The translations under genes were made by a program, and so were the position numbers. Of a stretch of 64,000 nucleotides of DNA, positions 8,316-16,377 are shown piece by piece (the first letter of the stretch is position 1; each line of letters begins with the position of its first letter). This stretch comes from Hyphomicrobium_A sp035517115. GTDB taxonomy: Bacteria > Pseudomonadota > Alphaproteobacteria > Rhizobiales > Hyphomicrobiaceae. The DNA lies in NCBI GenBank assembly GCA_035517115.1, contig DATIZL010000010.1, positions 1-64,000 on the forward strand, in the 5' to 3' direction. The notes below the pieces were generated by a model. It was not told where the DNA came from. It saw nothing but the letters and a program-made list of their open reading frames with translations, and made no database searches.

Positions 8316-9425
8316 GTGGCGGCGGTCAAGCTCAATCGGCGCAAATTCCTAACTGTAGCGACGGCCGGAGCCGCAACCGCGGGCATTGCCGCGCCGGCGC
8401 TCGCGCAGGGGGCGCCTTCCATCGACTGGCGCCTGGTGTCGAGCTTCCCCAAGTCGCTCGACACCATCTACGGCACCGCGGAAGTGTTCGCCAAGGTGCT
8501 CGCGGAGATGACCGACGGCCGCTTCCAGATCCGCGTCTTCGCGCCGACCGAGATCGTGCCGGGCCTCTCCGCCGCCGACGCCGTGTCGAACGGCAGCGTG
8601 GAAGCCTGCCACACCGCCTCCTACTACTACTGGGGCAAGGATCCGACCTTCGCCTTCGGCACCGCGGTGCCGTTCGGCCTCGACTACCGCATGCAGAACG
8701 CGTGGATGTACGAGGGCGGCGGCATCGACTTGATGAACGCGTTCTATGCCCGCTTCGGCATTTTCGGTCTGCCCGGCGGCAACACCGGCACGCAGATGGG
8801 CGGCTGGTACCGCAAGGAGATCAACAAGCCGGAGGACTGGAAGGGCCTCAAGATCCGCATCGGCGGCCTCGCCGGCGCGGTCATGTCGCGCATCGGTGCG
8901 GTGCCGCAGCAAATCGCGGGCGGCGACATCTACCCGGCGCTCGAGAAGGGGACGATCGACGCGGCCGAGTGGGTCGGTCCCTACGACGACGAGAAGCTCG
9001 GCTTCTCCAAGGTCGCCAAGTACTACTACTACCCGGGCTGGTGGGAAGGGCAGGCGATGCTGCACTTCTTCTTCAACCTGGAGAAATGGAATAGCCTGCC
9101 GAAGAGCTATCAGGCGTCTGCGAAGGCGGCGGCCGCGCTTGCCAACACCGCGATGATGGCGCGCTACGATATCGAGAACCCGCAGGCGCTGCAGCGCCTT
9201 GCCATCGGCGGTGCGGAGCTGCGGCCGTTCTCGGAGGCCGTGCTCGATGCCTGCTTTGCCGCCTCGAACCAGGTATTCGACGAGATCGCCGCCAAGAACG
9301 CCGACTTCAAGAAAGTCTACGAGGCCATGAAGGCGGTGCGCGGGCCCGACTATCTATGGTTCCAGGTCGCGGAGGCGACCTACGACACGTACATGATGAT
9401 CCAGCAGAGGAAGGGGCTGGTTTGA
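8316..9425 (+). CDS. TRAP transporter solute-binding protein (DctP family, Tat-exported)
   Basis: A 369-residue periplasmic binding protein of the TRAP mannitol/chloroaromatic-type (TakP-like) class. The N-terminus carries a twin-arginine signal (RRKFLTVATAGAATAG, cleavage near PALAQ). Family sequence in the mature part includes EIVPGLSAADAV, SYYYWGKDP and the ligand-closing QQIAGGDIYPALEKGTIDAAEWVGPYDD. GTG 8316 is chosen because GGGGGA sits 6 nt upstream and the protein then begins just before the Tat motif; the open frame upstream is antisense to mobA. Members bind organic acids, but the ligand here is unknown. The QM genes lie on the opposite strand downstream. Confidence 0.9.
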   Translation: MAAVKLNRRKFLTVATAGAATAGIAAPALAQGAPSIDWRLVSSFPKSLDTIYGTAEVFAKVLAEMTDGRFQIRVFAPTEIVPGLSAADAVSNGSVEACHTASYYYWGKDPTFAFGTAVPFGLDYRMQNAWMYEGGGIDLMNAFYARFGIFGLPGGNTGTQMGGWYRKEINKPEDWKGLKIRIGGLAGAVMSRIGAVPQQIAGGDIYPALEKGTIDAAEWVGPYDDEKLGFSKVAKYYYYPGWWEGQAMLHFFFNLEKWNSLPKSYQASAKAAAALANTAMMARYDIENPQALQRLAIGGAELRPFSEAVLDACFAASNQVFDEIAAKNADFKKVYEAMKAVRGPDYLWFQVAEATYDTYMMIQQRKGLV

Positions 9426-9494
9426 GATCCTACGCCCGGCTCTGTGGTGGCGGGCGCCATTGGCACCGCAAGCTCAGAAGAAAACTTACACCTT

Positions 9495-9935
9495 TCACGG
9501 CACTCGCTTCCAGGTCTGGCTCTGACCGAAAAGCGGGATGCCGACGTAGCCGCGCACCGTGAGCGTGTTGCCGTCGGGGCTGAGCTGCATGCTCGCGTTG
9601 TAGAATGTCCCGCTATCGGGGTCCAAGATCGTGCCGCCGCCGTAGTCCAGTCCGGTGCGTTTCATGCCCTCAATGAAGAGGAGGCCCAGGATAGGTTTGT
9701 TCTGGCGGTCCCCGGGGCACTTGCGGCAGAGCGGATTTGTCTCGTCGCCGGGCTCGGGAAACAGCTTCGAGATCCGGCCTTCGAAAATGCCGCGGCGCTC
9801 GGCGAAGGTGACGAGGGCGCCGACCTTGCCGGTATCGGGATCGATCTGCTGCCAGATCCCGCTGACGGTCGGAGCGTCGGCCCATGCGGGTTGAGCCGCA
9901 AGGAGCACCGCGACAACGCCGGCGAAAAGCTTCAT
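9495..9935 (-). CDS. DUF2147 secreted protein
   Basis: A 146-residue exported protein: signal peptide in about the first 20 residues (LFAGVVAVLLAAQPAWA), then a DUF2147 domain. Visible features are VSGIWQQIDPDTGKVGALV, a C-x2-C pair in PLCRKCPGD, and the family ending with DGNTLTVRGYVGIPLFG. The biochemical role of DUF2147 is unknown. It sits between the TRAP binding protein (convergent) and the TRAP membrane subunits (same strand, upstream), so it may be cotranscribed with dctQ-dctM. The ATG at 9935 is preferred over one nine codons upstream because it starts the signal peptide. Confidence 0.8.
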   Translation of the reverse strand: MKLFAGVVAVLLAAQPAWADAPTVSGIWQQIDPDTGKVGALVTFAERRGIFEGRISKLFPEPGDETNPLCRKCPGDRQNKPILGLLFIEGMKRTGLDYGGGTILDPDSGTFYNASMQLSPDGNTLTVRGYVGIPLFGQSQTWKRVP

Positions 9936-10006
9936 GCCCGAGGTCCCAAGTCCCTGACGCAAGTCAGCTGCGAGGCTGCCTCGACACCGCGGCAGATTTT
10001 TGCCGA

Positions 10007-11800
10007 TTAGCGCTCCCGCAAGATGACGGGCGGCACGGAGAGGTCGAGGGTGGGCGCGCCGGGGCCCGCGCTCACCGGCGGCGGCGCGCCGGGGATCGCC
10101 GGGGGATAGGGCGGAAGCGACAGGCCCCGGCCTTGTGCGTTCGGGGGTGCGCTCGGCGCAAAGTGCGCAGGCATCTGCGGGCGTGGCGCGCGCGCCGTCT
10201 CATGGCGCACGAGCCCCGGCACCGCAATCAACAGCGCCACCATCGCGCACTGGATCAGCACATAGGGGACCGCGCCCCAGTAGATCTGACCGGTGGTGAC
10301 GAACGGCATGGTGCGTCCCGTGACCTTGTCGATGTAGCTCGTGCGCGGCGCCACCGAGCGAAGATAGAACAGCGCGAAGCCAAAGGGCGGGTGCATGAAG
10401 CTCGTCTGCATGTTGACGGCGAGGATGACGCCGAACCAGACGAGGTCGATGCCGAGCTTCTGCGCCGCCGGCGCAAGCAGTGGAATGATGATGAAGGCGA
10501 GCTCGAAGAAATCGAGGAAGAAGGCGAGGATGAACACCAGCACGTTGACGAAGACGAGGAAACCCACGGCGCCGCCGGGCAGCGACACCAAAAGGTGCTC
10601 GACCCACTTGTGTCCGTTCACGCCATAGAAGGTGAGCGAGAAGATGCGCGCGCCTACAAGGATAAACATGACGAAGGCCGACAGCTTCGCCGTCGCTTGC
10701 GCGGCCCCGCGCATGATGTCGAGGGAGAAGCGCGCAGGGTTGCGGTCGGCGATGCGCTTGCCCGCGGCGAGCAGCATGGCACCGACGGCGCCCATGGCTC
10801 CGCCTTCGGTCGGCGTGGCCACGCCGACGAAGATCGTGCCGAGGACCAAGAAGATCAGCAACAGCGGCGGCACCATCACGAAGATGACCTGCTCGGAGAG
10901 CGGCGACAGGAACGGCGTGCGCCCCAGGCGCTTGACGAGCTCGTTGACGGCCGCGGCGAGGAACGCGGCGCCGACGCCGACGGCGAGCATCAGGATGATG
11001 TAGTCGGCGCCTTGGTAGGGCGAGTTGCGCATGGTGAAGTAGGCGAAGGTCCCGCACACCGCGGCGAGCACCGGCAGCGGCAGATGGCGCCCTGAGCTTT
11101 GTGCCGCGCGCTTTGCCAGCGCCTCTGGCGGCAGCCCGGGAGCTGCTGCCGGGAAGAACGTCGAGACCAGGAACACGAACACCGCGTAGGAAGCCGACAG
11201 CATGAGACCCGGCACCAGCGCGCCCGTGTACATGTCGCCGACGGAGCGTCCGAGCTGGTCGGCCATGACGATGAGCACGAGCGAGGGCGGGATGATCTGC
11301 GCAAGCGTGCCCGAGGCCGCGATGGTTCCCGCCGCAAAGCGCGGATCGTAGCCGTAGCGCAGCATGATCGGCAGCGAGATGAGACCCATGGAGATCACCG
11401 ACGCCGCCACCACGCCCGTCGTCGCGGCAAGCAGCGTGCCGACGAAGACGACGGCGTAGGCGAGGCCGCCGCGCACGGGTCCGAACAGCTGGCCCACGGT
11501 CTCGAGCAGGTCCTCCGCCATGCCCGAGCGCTCGAGGATCAATCCCATGAACGCGAAGAAGGGTATGGCGAGCAGCGTCTCGTTCGTCATCACGCCGTAG
11601 ATGCGCTCCGGCAGCGTGCGCATCAGCGGCCACGATAGGTTGACGGCACCGCCGGAGTAGGGCGCAAGCAGCACGCCCAGCACGAAGAACATCATGCCCA
11701 CAGCCGCCAGCGAGAAGGCGACGGGATAGCCGAGCAGCAGGAAAACGACGAGCGCCGCGAACATGATCGGCGCCAGGTTCTGTGCAATGAGCTCGATCAT
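10007..11800 (-). CDS. dctM: TRAP transporter large permease DctM
   Basis: This 597-residue protein is the 12-helix transport subunit of a TRAP system. Hydrophobic helices run from residue 7 to about 540, with DctM signatures such as ATTGVVAASVISMGLISLPIML, IIPPSLVLIVMADQ and TPTEGGAMGAVGA. It exceeds the roughly 430 residues of classical DctM, as usual for the mannitol/chloroaromatic class, and adds a Pro/Ala-rich cytoplasmic tail of about 60 residues. The ATG at 11800 (MIELIAQNL) is preferred over an upstream frame extension. dctQ precedes it by 72 nt on the same strand. Confidence 0.9.
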   Translation of the reverse strand: MIELIAQNLAPIMFAALVVFLLLGYPVAFSLAAVGMMFFVLGVLLAPYSGGAVNLSWPLMRTLPERIYGVMTNETLLAIPFFAFMGLILERSGMAEDLLETVGQLFGPVRGGLAYAVVFVGTLLAATTGVVAASVISMGLISLPIMLRYGYDPRFAAGTIAASGTLAQIIPPSLVLIVMADQLGRSVGDMYTGALVPGLMLSASYAVFVFLVSTFFPAAAPGLPPEALAKRAAQSSGRHLPLPVLAAVCGTFAYFTMRNSPYQGADYIILMLAVGVGAAFLAAAVNELVKRLGRTPFLSPLSEQVIFVMVPPLLLIFLVLGTIFVGVATPTEGGAMGAVGAMLLAAGKRIADRNPARFSLDIMRGAAQATAKLSAFVMFILVGARIFSLTFYGVNGHKWVEHLLVSLPGGAVGFLVFVNVLVFILAFFLDFFELAFIIIPLLAPAAQKLGIDLVWFGVILAVNMQTSFMHPPFGFALFYLRSVAPRTSYIDKVTGRTMPFVTTGQIYWGAVPYVLIQCAMVALLIAVPGLVRHETARAPRPQMPAHFAPSAPPNAQGRGLSLPPYPPAIPGAPPPVSAGPGAPTLDLSVPPVILRER

Positions 11801-11872
11801 GTCCCCCGTAACGCCCCGCTCATGATCCCAAGCTTCTGCCCGCAAAGCGGGGAGAAGGAGAATGGTGCTGGC

Positions 11873-12562
11873 TCATTGTTGACGACTGCTCACATCACCA
11901 ACGTTCGCACTTGTCTTGCCGCCGGCGTCGACCGACGCCACGTCGAGGTGGCCGGAGCGCGCCGGTTGGGCGGCAGGATGGCCGCTGCCGTCGGTCTCGG
12001 CGAGCTCGCCCCGCATGATGGCGATACGCTTGATGAGCTCGGACACGCCTTGGATGAAGAGGATGGAGAATGCGAGCGGGATGAGGAACTTCGCCGGCCA
12101 TTGCGGCAGCCCGCCGTAGTTGGAGGACTGCTCGTTCTGCTCATAGGAGACGAGGAAGAACGGCCAGGAGGTCCACACGATGACGGCGGCCATGGGCAGC
12201 AGAAAGAAGGCGTGGCCGATGATCTCGATGGCGTTGCGCACGCGCTGCGAGAAGCGCTGGTTCAGGATGTCGATGCGGATGTGCTCGTTGAGCGCCAGCG
12301 TCCAGGGGGCGGCCAGCAGAAAGACCGCGCTGAACAGCCACCACTGCAACTCGAGCCAGGTATTCGAGCTCACGTCGAACAGCTTGCGGATGATTGCGTT
12401 GCCGGCGCTGATGAGCGCGGCGGCCACGACGAGCCAGGCGACCCATTGGCCAAGCAGGCGCGTTGCGCCGTCGATGAGGCGGCTCACCGCCAACAAGGCT
12501 CTCACGGTCCAGCCTCCCCAACGCCGGCCCAGCTCGGGCGGGTGCCGCCCGCCTCCCGTCAT
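11873..12562 (-). CDS. dctQ: TRAP transporter small permease DctQ
   Basis: The 229-residue small membrane subunit of the TRAP system. Four transmembrane helices are visible (about residues 40-62, 75-97, 115-140, 165-190) with the DctQ-type sequence SNTWLELQWWLFSAVFLLAAPWTL and HIRIDIL. The C-terminus is hydrophilic. I start at ATG 12562; a GTG at 12505 just before the first helix is possible. The frame remains open for 1.5 kb upstream, but that part is antisense to mrp. It is divergent from mrp, with about 100 nt between. Confidence 0.85.
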   Translation of the reverse strand: MTGGGRHPPELGRRWGGWTVRALLAVSRLIDGATRLLGQWVAWLVVAAALISAGNAIIRKLFDVSSNTWLELQWWLFSAVFLLAAPWTLALNEHIRIDILNQRFSQRVRNAIEIIGHAFFLLPMAAVIVWTSWPFFLVSYEQNEQSSNYGGLPQWPAKFLIPLAFSILFIQGVSELIKRIAIMRGELAETDGSGHPAAQPARSGHLDVASVDAGGKTSANVGDVSSRQQ

Positions 12563-12661
12563 CCTATATCCATAGCCATGCGCGCCCGTGACTTCCAGCA
12601 CCGCCTCTGATATCGCCACGTTTCGGGTTTCGCGCCGCCCCGCATCCCCGGAGCACCAGAC

Positions 12662-14170
12662 ATGTCCATTTCGAAGCCACAGGTCCTCGACGAGCTGCGC
12701 CGGGTCAAAGGACCCGACCTTGCCGGCAACATCGTCGATCTCGGGCTCGTGTCGGAGATCCTCGTCAAGGATGACCGCGTCTACTTTTCGATCACAGTCC
12801 CGGCGGCGCGTGCCGAGGAGCTGGAGCCGCTGCGCAAGGCGGCCGAGACCGTCGTCGCCAAGCTGCCGGGGGTCAGCGGCGTAACCGCGGTGCTCACGGC
12901 AGAGGCCGCGCGCGGGTCGGGTGCCGGTACTCCCGCGCCCGCCGCGAGGCCGCCGGAGAGCACACGCGTCACGGAAGCCCGCGCGGCGGCGGGAAACGGC
13001 ACGCACGCGACCCAGCCGCAAGGGGCGAGACCGCTTGCGGGTGTGCCCGGCGTCAGAAGCGTCATCGCGGTCGCCTCGGGCAAGGGCGGCGTCGGCAAAT
13101 CGACGGCGGCGGTCAATCTGGCGCTCGGGCTCAAGGCGCTGGGGCATAAGGTCGGCATCCTCGACGCCGACATTTACGGTCCCTCGCAGCCGCGCCTTTT
13201 GGGGCTCAAAGGCCAGCCGAAAATCGTTTCCGGCAAGACCCTGCGGCCCATGGAAGGCTACGGACTGAAGGTCATGTCGATGGGCTTCCTCGTCGACGAG
13301 GAGACACCCGTGATCTGGCGCGGGCCCATGGTCGTCGGCGCGTTGAACCAGATGCTGCGCGATGTCGCCTGGGGCGAGGACGGCGAGCTCGATGTGCTCG
13401 TCATCGATATGCCGCCGGGCACCGGCGACGTGCAGCTCACAATGGCGCAGCAAGTTCCCTTGTCGGGCGCCGTCATCGTATCGACGCCGCAGGACCTCGC
13501 CCTGATCGATGCGAGGAAGGGCCTCGCCATGTTCCGCAAGGTCGGCGTGCCCGTGCTCGGCATCATCGAGAACATGAGCTACTTCACCTGTCCGACGTGC
13601 GGCGAGCCCTCGCACATCTTCGGCCACGGCGGCGCGGAGGCGGAGGCGCAGCGGCTCGGTGTACCGTTCCTCGGGGCAATCCCGCTCGACATGGAAATCC
13701 GGGCGCGCTCCGATGAGGGAAAGCCGGTGACGGCGACCGAGCCCAACTCGGAGCTCGCGCAAACCTTCCGCAAGATCGCCGAGCGCACCTGGGCCGAATT
13801 GAAGTCGGCGCAGGACGTGGCCACCAAGCCGCCGAAACTCGGCCTGAGCCCCAATGGCGACACGCTCACGGTCGAGTTCGCGTGCGGACCCAAGTACGAG
13901 CTTGCGGCCGAGCTTCTGCGCGTCATGAGCCCGTCGGCCGAGGTGCAGGGGCACTCGCCCGAGCAGCGCGTCACGGTCGGCCGCAAGCGCCACGTGAAAA
14001 TCAAGGATCTGCGCCCGGTCGGCACCTACGCCGTTCGCATCGCCTTCGACGACGGGCACGACACGGGGCTCTTCACCTGGACCTACCTCCAGCAGCTCGG
14101 CCGCGAGAAAGAGAAACGCTGGCGCGAGTACCTGACCGAGCTCGAAGCCAAGGGGCTGTCGCGCGATTGA
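12662..14170 (+). CDS. mrp: Mrp/ApbC iron-sulfur cluster carrier with C-terminal DUF971 domain
   Basis: A 502-residue P-loop ATPase thought to bind and deliver 4Fe-4S clusters. It has three domains: an N-terminal MIP18 (DUF59) domain (about 1-85), a Pro/Ala-rich linker, the Mrp NTPase (about 130-385) with deviant Walker A SGKGGVGKST (139-148) and the cluster-binding C310-x2-C313, and a C-terminal DUF971 domain (about 390-495: LTVEFACGPKYELAAELLRV, VRIAFDDGHDTGLFTW). Most bacterial Mrp proteins lack DUF971. The same order occurs in plant plastid HCF101. The gene stands alone, divergent from dctQ, before infC. Confidence 0.92.
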   Translation: MSISKPQVLDELRRVKGPDLAGNIVDLGLVSEILVKDDRVYFSITVPAARAEELEPLRKAAETVVAKLPGVSGVTAVLTAEAARGSGAGTPAPAARPPESTRVTEARAAAGNGTHATQPQGARPLAGVPGVRSVIAVASGKGGVGKSTAAVNLALGLKALGHKVGILDADIYGPSQPRLLGLKGQPKIVSGKTLRPMEGYGLKVMSMGFLVDEETPVIWRGPMVVGALNQMLRDVAWGEDGELDVLVIDMPPGTGDVQLTMAQQVPLSGAVIVSTPQDLALIDARKGLAMFRKVGVPVLGIIENMSYFTCPTCGEPSHIFGHGGAEAEAQRLGVPFLGAIPLDMEIRARSDEGKPVTATEPNSELAQTFRKIAERTWAELKSAQDVATKPPKLGLSPNGDTLTVEFACGPKYELAAELLRVMSPSAEVQGHSPEQRVTVGRKRHVKIKDLRPVGTYAVRIAFDDGHDTGLFTWTYLQQLGREKEKRWREYLTELEAKGLSRD

Positions 14171-14276
14171 GACAGTGGGCGCCCCGGGCTCAATCGATTG
14201 AATTTACGGCGTGTTTGCCTCATCCGCGGGTGCTGCCCTGCGCCGCGCCGGCCTGGGTGCGATGGGGCCCGATCCC

Positions 14277-14305
14277 TTGACTTCGCCGCCATTCTTTTCG
14301 ATTCT
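14277..14305 (+). promoter_or_regulatory. candidate sigma-70 promoter for infC
   Basis: TTGACT (14277-14282) and GATTCT (14300-14305) are separated by exactly 17 nt, about 95 nt before the infC start. The -35 element is good and the -10 element is weak, so this is a candidate only. Confidence 0.4.
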
Positions 14306-14399
14306 TGCGTGTGTTAGGTGTGCCGTCTCGCGTCGCCCAAGGAGAGATGCGAGCGCGCATACTTGCGATTGCAGTTGAAGCCACCGAAGGAGACGCAAC

Positions 14400-14939
14400 A
14401 TCCGCCGACCAATGCGAGCCGCGCCTGAGCGCGAGCAAACCGGGCCCAAGATCAATGAGGCGATCAGGGCCAAAGAGGTGAGGTTGATCGACGAGAACGG
14501 GGAAAACGCAGGCGTCGTGAGCCATGCAGACGCGCTTGAGCGCGCCGTCAGGGCCGGCCTCGACCTCGTTGAGATTTCGCCCGACGCGCAACCGCCCGTC
14601 TGCAAGATCCTCGACTACGGCAAATACAAGTATCAGGCGCAGAAGAAGGCCGCCGAGGCGCGCAAGCATCAAAAGGTCGTCGAGATCAAAGAGATCAAGA
14701 TGCGCCCCGCGATCGACGATCACGACTACGACGTGAAGATGCGCTCCATCAAACGCTTCTTCGAGGAGGGCGACAAGGTGAAGGTCACCTTGCGCTTCCG
14801 CGGCCGCGAGATGGCGCACCAGCAGCTCGGCATGGAAGTGCTGCAGCGTGTGAAGGGCGACCTTGAGACGATCGCCAAGGTGGAGGCCGAGCCGCGACTC
14901 GAGGGACGTCAGATGGTGATGGTTCTGGCGCCAAGGTAG
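14400..14939 (+). CDS. infC: translation initiation factor IF-3 with AUC start codon
   Basis: IF3 binds the 30S subunit and checks the initiator tRNA and start codon. The 179-residue product shows the IF3 N-domain (INEAIRAKEVRLIDENGENAGVV, DARALDLVEISPDAQPPVCKI-like region), the linker with QKKAAEARKHQKVVEIKEIK, and the C-domain with KVTLRFRGREMAHQQLG. I place the start at ATC 14400: AAGGAG lies 7 nt upstream, and it adds IRRP, the usual alphaproteobacterial N-terminus. The first ATG (14412) has no correctly spaced ribosome binding site. A non-AUG start is the classical device for IF3 self-repression. Confidence 0.9.
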   Translation: MRRPMRAAPEREQTGPKINEAIRAKEVRLIDENGENAGVVSHADALERAVRAGLDLVEISPDAQPPVCKILDYGKYKYQAQKKAAEARKHQKVVEIKEIKMRPAIDDHDYDVKMRSIKRFFEEGDKVKVTLRFRGREMAHQQLGMEVLQRVKGDLETIAKVEAEPRLEGRQMVMVLAPR

Positions 14940-14978
14940 CGGCACCCGCTCCTGCGCCGGCTTTGATGGAGGTCGTGC

Positions 14979-15446
14979 TTGCAGCGGAGCGAATTGTCCT
15001 GTGCGGGATCGAGCGGCCGCCGGCTTCTGTCGGCGGCCGTGGCCGTTGTCCTCCTCGCCGGGAGCACAGCCGCGCAAACCGTGATCGTCGAGCCGCCGAA
15101 ACTTCCCCCACCGCCAGGTGCGGCCGGAGTGGGCGGCGGCGCCGGACTGGCTGCGCCGCTACCGCAGCTTCCGACTGCACCAAGCCTCACCCCGACGCTG
15201 CCCGCGCCGTTGCCGGCACCCGTTCCTGTGGCGCCCGAGGCCGCGCCTCCGGTGGCAGCGCCGGCTCCGGCGCGGGTGGTGCGCTTCCGCTGCGACGTGG
15301 CGCCGGAAGCCGAGAGTTGCCGGGAGCCGGGCGCACCGGACGGCGGCGGGGACGACAGCGAATGCAGCTGCGCCAAGGACCTTTGCTACGACCAGCTCGA
15401 TCCGGCCACGGGGAAATCGCACCAGGTGTGCGAGAAGGCGCAGTAG
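14979..15446 (+). CDS. Pro-rich secreted protein with six cysteines, unknown function
   Basis: A 155-residue exported protein lying between infC and rpmI. A signal peptide (GRRLLSAAVAVVLLAGSTAAQ, ending near residue 33) is followed by a Pro/Ala-rich segment (about 36-100) and a C-terminal part with six cysteines spaced C-x8-C-x12-C-x-C-x4-C-x13-C, suggesting disulfides. The TTG start is supported by GGAGG (14968-14972) 6 nt upstream. I know no family for it. Its place inside the normally tight infC-rpmI-rplT block is unusual. Confidence 0.65.
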   Translation: MQRSELSCAGSSGRRLLSAAVAVVLLAGSTAAQTVIVEPPKLPPPPGAAGVGGGAGLAAPLPQLPTAPSLTPTLPAPLPAPVPVAPEAAPPVAAPAPARVVRFRCDVAPEAESCREPGAPDGGGDDSECSCAKDLCYDQLDPATGKSHQVCEKAQ

Positions 15447-15464
15447 CGGCGGCGCCTGCGCCTC

Positions 15465-15493
15465 TTGCCGCCGACCATGGCTGCCCGTATAAG
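15465..15493 (+). promoter_or_regulatory. sigma-70-like promoter for rpmI-rplT
   Basis: TTGCCG (15465-15470) and TATAAG (15488-15493) are separated by 17 nt, within the 190-nt gap before rpmI. This is one of the best matches to the housekeeping consensus in the window. It implies a leader of about 135 nt, long enough for ribosomal-protein autoregulation, which is inference. Confidence 0.6.
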
Positions 15494-15635
15494 GGCGCGG
15501 AGCCGCCCGGCGGGGCATGCCGTGGCGGCTCTTATGCTTTGTACATCACACGGCACACCGGCCTTTAGCGCCGGGGCGTAAACGCCAAAGCCGCATGTCG
15601 AGGACATGCCGCGCCGTGAGCGAAAGGAGAGCGAA

Positions 15636-15836
15636 ATGCCCAAGCTGAAGACCAAAAGCGGCGCCAAAAAGCGCTTCAAGATGACGGGAACGGGCAAGGT
15701 CAAGGCCGCAGCCCAGGGCAAGCGCCACGGCATGATCAAGCGCCACGCGAAGTTCATTCGCCAAGCGCGCGGCACCATGGTGCTCAACGAGAGCGACGCC
15801 AAGATCGTCAAGAAGTACATGCCCTACGCTCGCTGA
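15636..15836 (+). CDS. rpmI: 50S ribosomal protein L35
   Basis: A 66-residue, very basic ribosomal protein. The sequence MPKLKTKSGAKKRFKMTGTG and the ending KIVKKYMPYAR are typical of bL35. The start is at ATG 15636, preceded by AAAGGAGA; an in-frame ATG 30 nt upstream would add a non-conserved extension. rplT follows after 45 nt. In many bacteria infC-rpmI-rplT is one operon controlled by L20. Confidence 0.96.
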   Translation: MPKLKTKSGAKKRFKMTGTGKVKAAAQGKRHGMIKRHAKFIRQARGTMVLNESDAKIVKKYMPYAR

Positions 15837-15881
15837 TCCCAGCCCAAGCACACGCAAACCGACATCTGACGGAGTAGAGCC

Positions 15882-16250
15882 ATGGCACGCGTCAAGCGCG
15901 GCGTCGCCGCCCATGCCAAGCACAAGAAAGTCATCAAGGCCGCCAAGGGCTATTACGGGCGGCGCAAGAACACGATCCGCATCGCCAAGCAGGCGGTCGA
16001 GAAGGCGCTGCAGTATCAGTACCGTGATCGCAAGCGCAAGAAGCGCACGTTCCGCTCGCTTTGGATCCAGCGCATCAATGCGGCCGCGCGCGAGCACGGG
16101 CTCACCTACGGACGATTTATCGACGGCCTCAACAAGGCCGGCATCGAGATCGACCGCAAGGTGCTGGCCGATCTCGCGGTGAAGGACGCCGCGGGCTTCA
16201 AGGCGCTCGCCGAGCGGGCGGCTGCCGCCGTCAAGAAGGCCGCGGCCTAA
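15882..16250 (+). CDS. rplT: 50S ribosomal protein L20
   Basis: A 122-residue ribosomal protein that binds 23S rRNA early in assembly and in other bacteria represses its own operon. The family start MARVKRGVAAHAKHKKVIK, then YYGRRKNTIRIAKQAVEKA and WIQRINAAAREHGL are diagnostic. GGAG precedes the ATG. It follows rpmI closely, and a paired-palindrome repeat separates it from pheS. Confidence 0.97.
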   Translation: MARVKRGVAAHAKHKKVIKAAKGYYGRRKNTIRIAKQAVEKALQYQYRDRKRKKRTFRSLWIQRINAAAREHGLTYGRFIDGLNKAGIEIDRKVLADLAVKDAAGFKALAERAAAAVKKAAA

Positions 16251-16266
16251 GCCGCTTCGCTCCACG

Positions 16267-16358
16267 TGTCATCCTCGGCTTTACGCCAAGGACCCATCTA
16301 TCGGCTTGCTCCGGAGCATGGGGCAAGTTGGGTCCTCGGGACAAGCCCGAGGACGACA
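16267..16358. repeat. compound palindromic repeat, family A copy 1
   Basis: Two inverted 30-nt arms (16267-16296 and 16329-16358) separated by 32 nt. Left arm begins TGTCATCCTCGG and ends GACCCA; right arm begins TGGGTCCTCGG and ends GACGACA. Each arm is itself a hairpin (CCTCGGG...CCCGAGG). It fills the rplT-pheS gap. Three more copies with the same arm length occur at 24.6, 29.6 and 36.0 kb. Confidence 0.85.
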
Positions 16359-16377
16359 GGCTAGAGATGCTCTCGCC

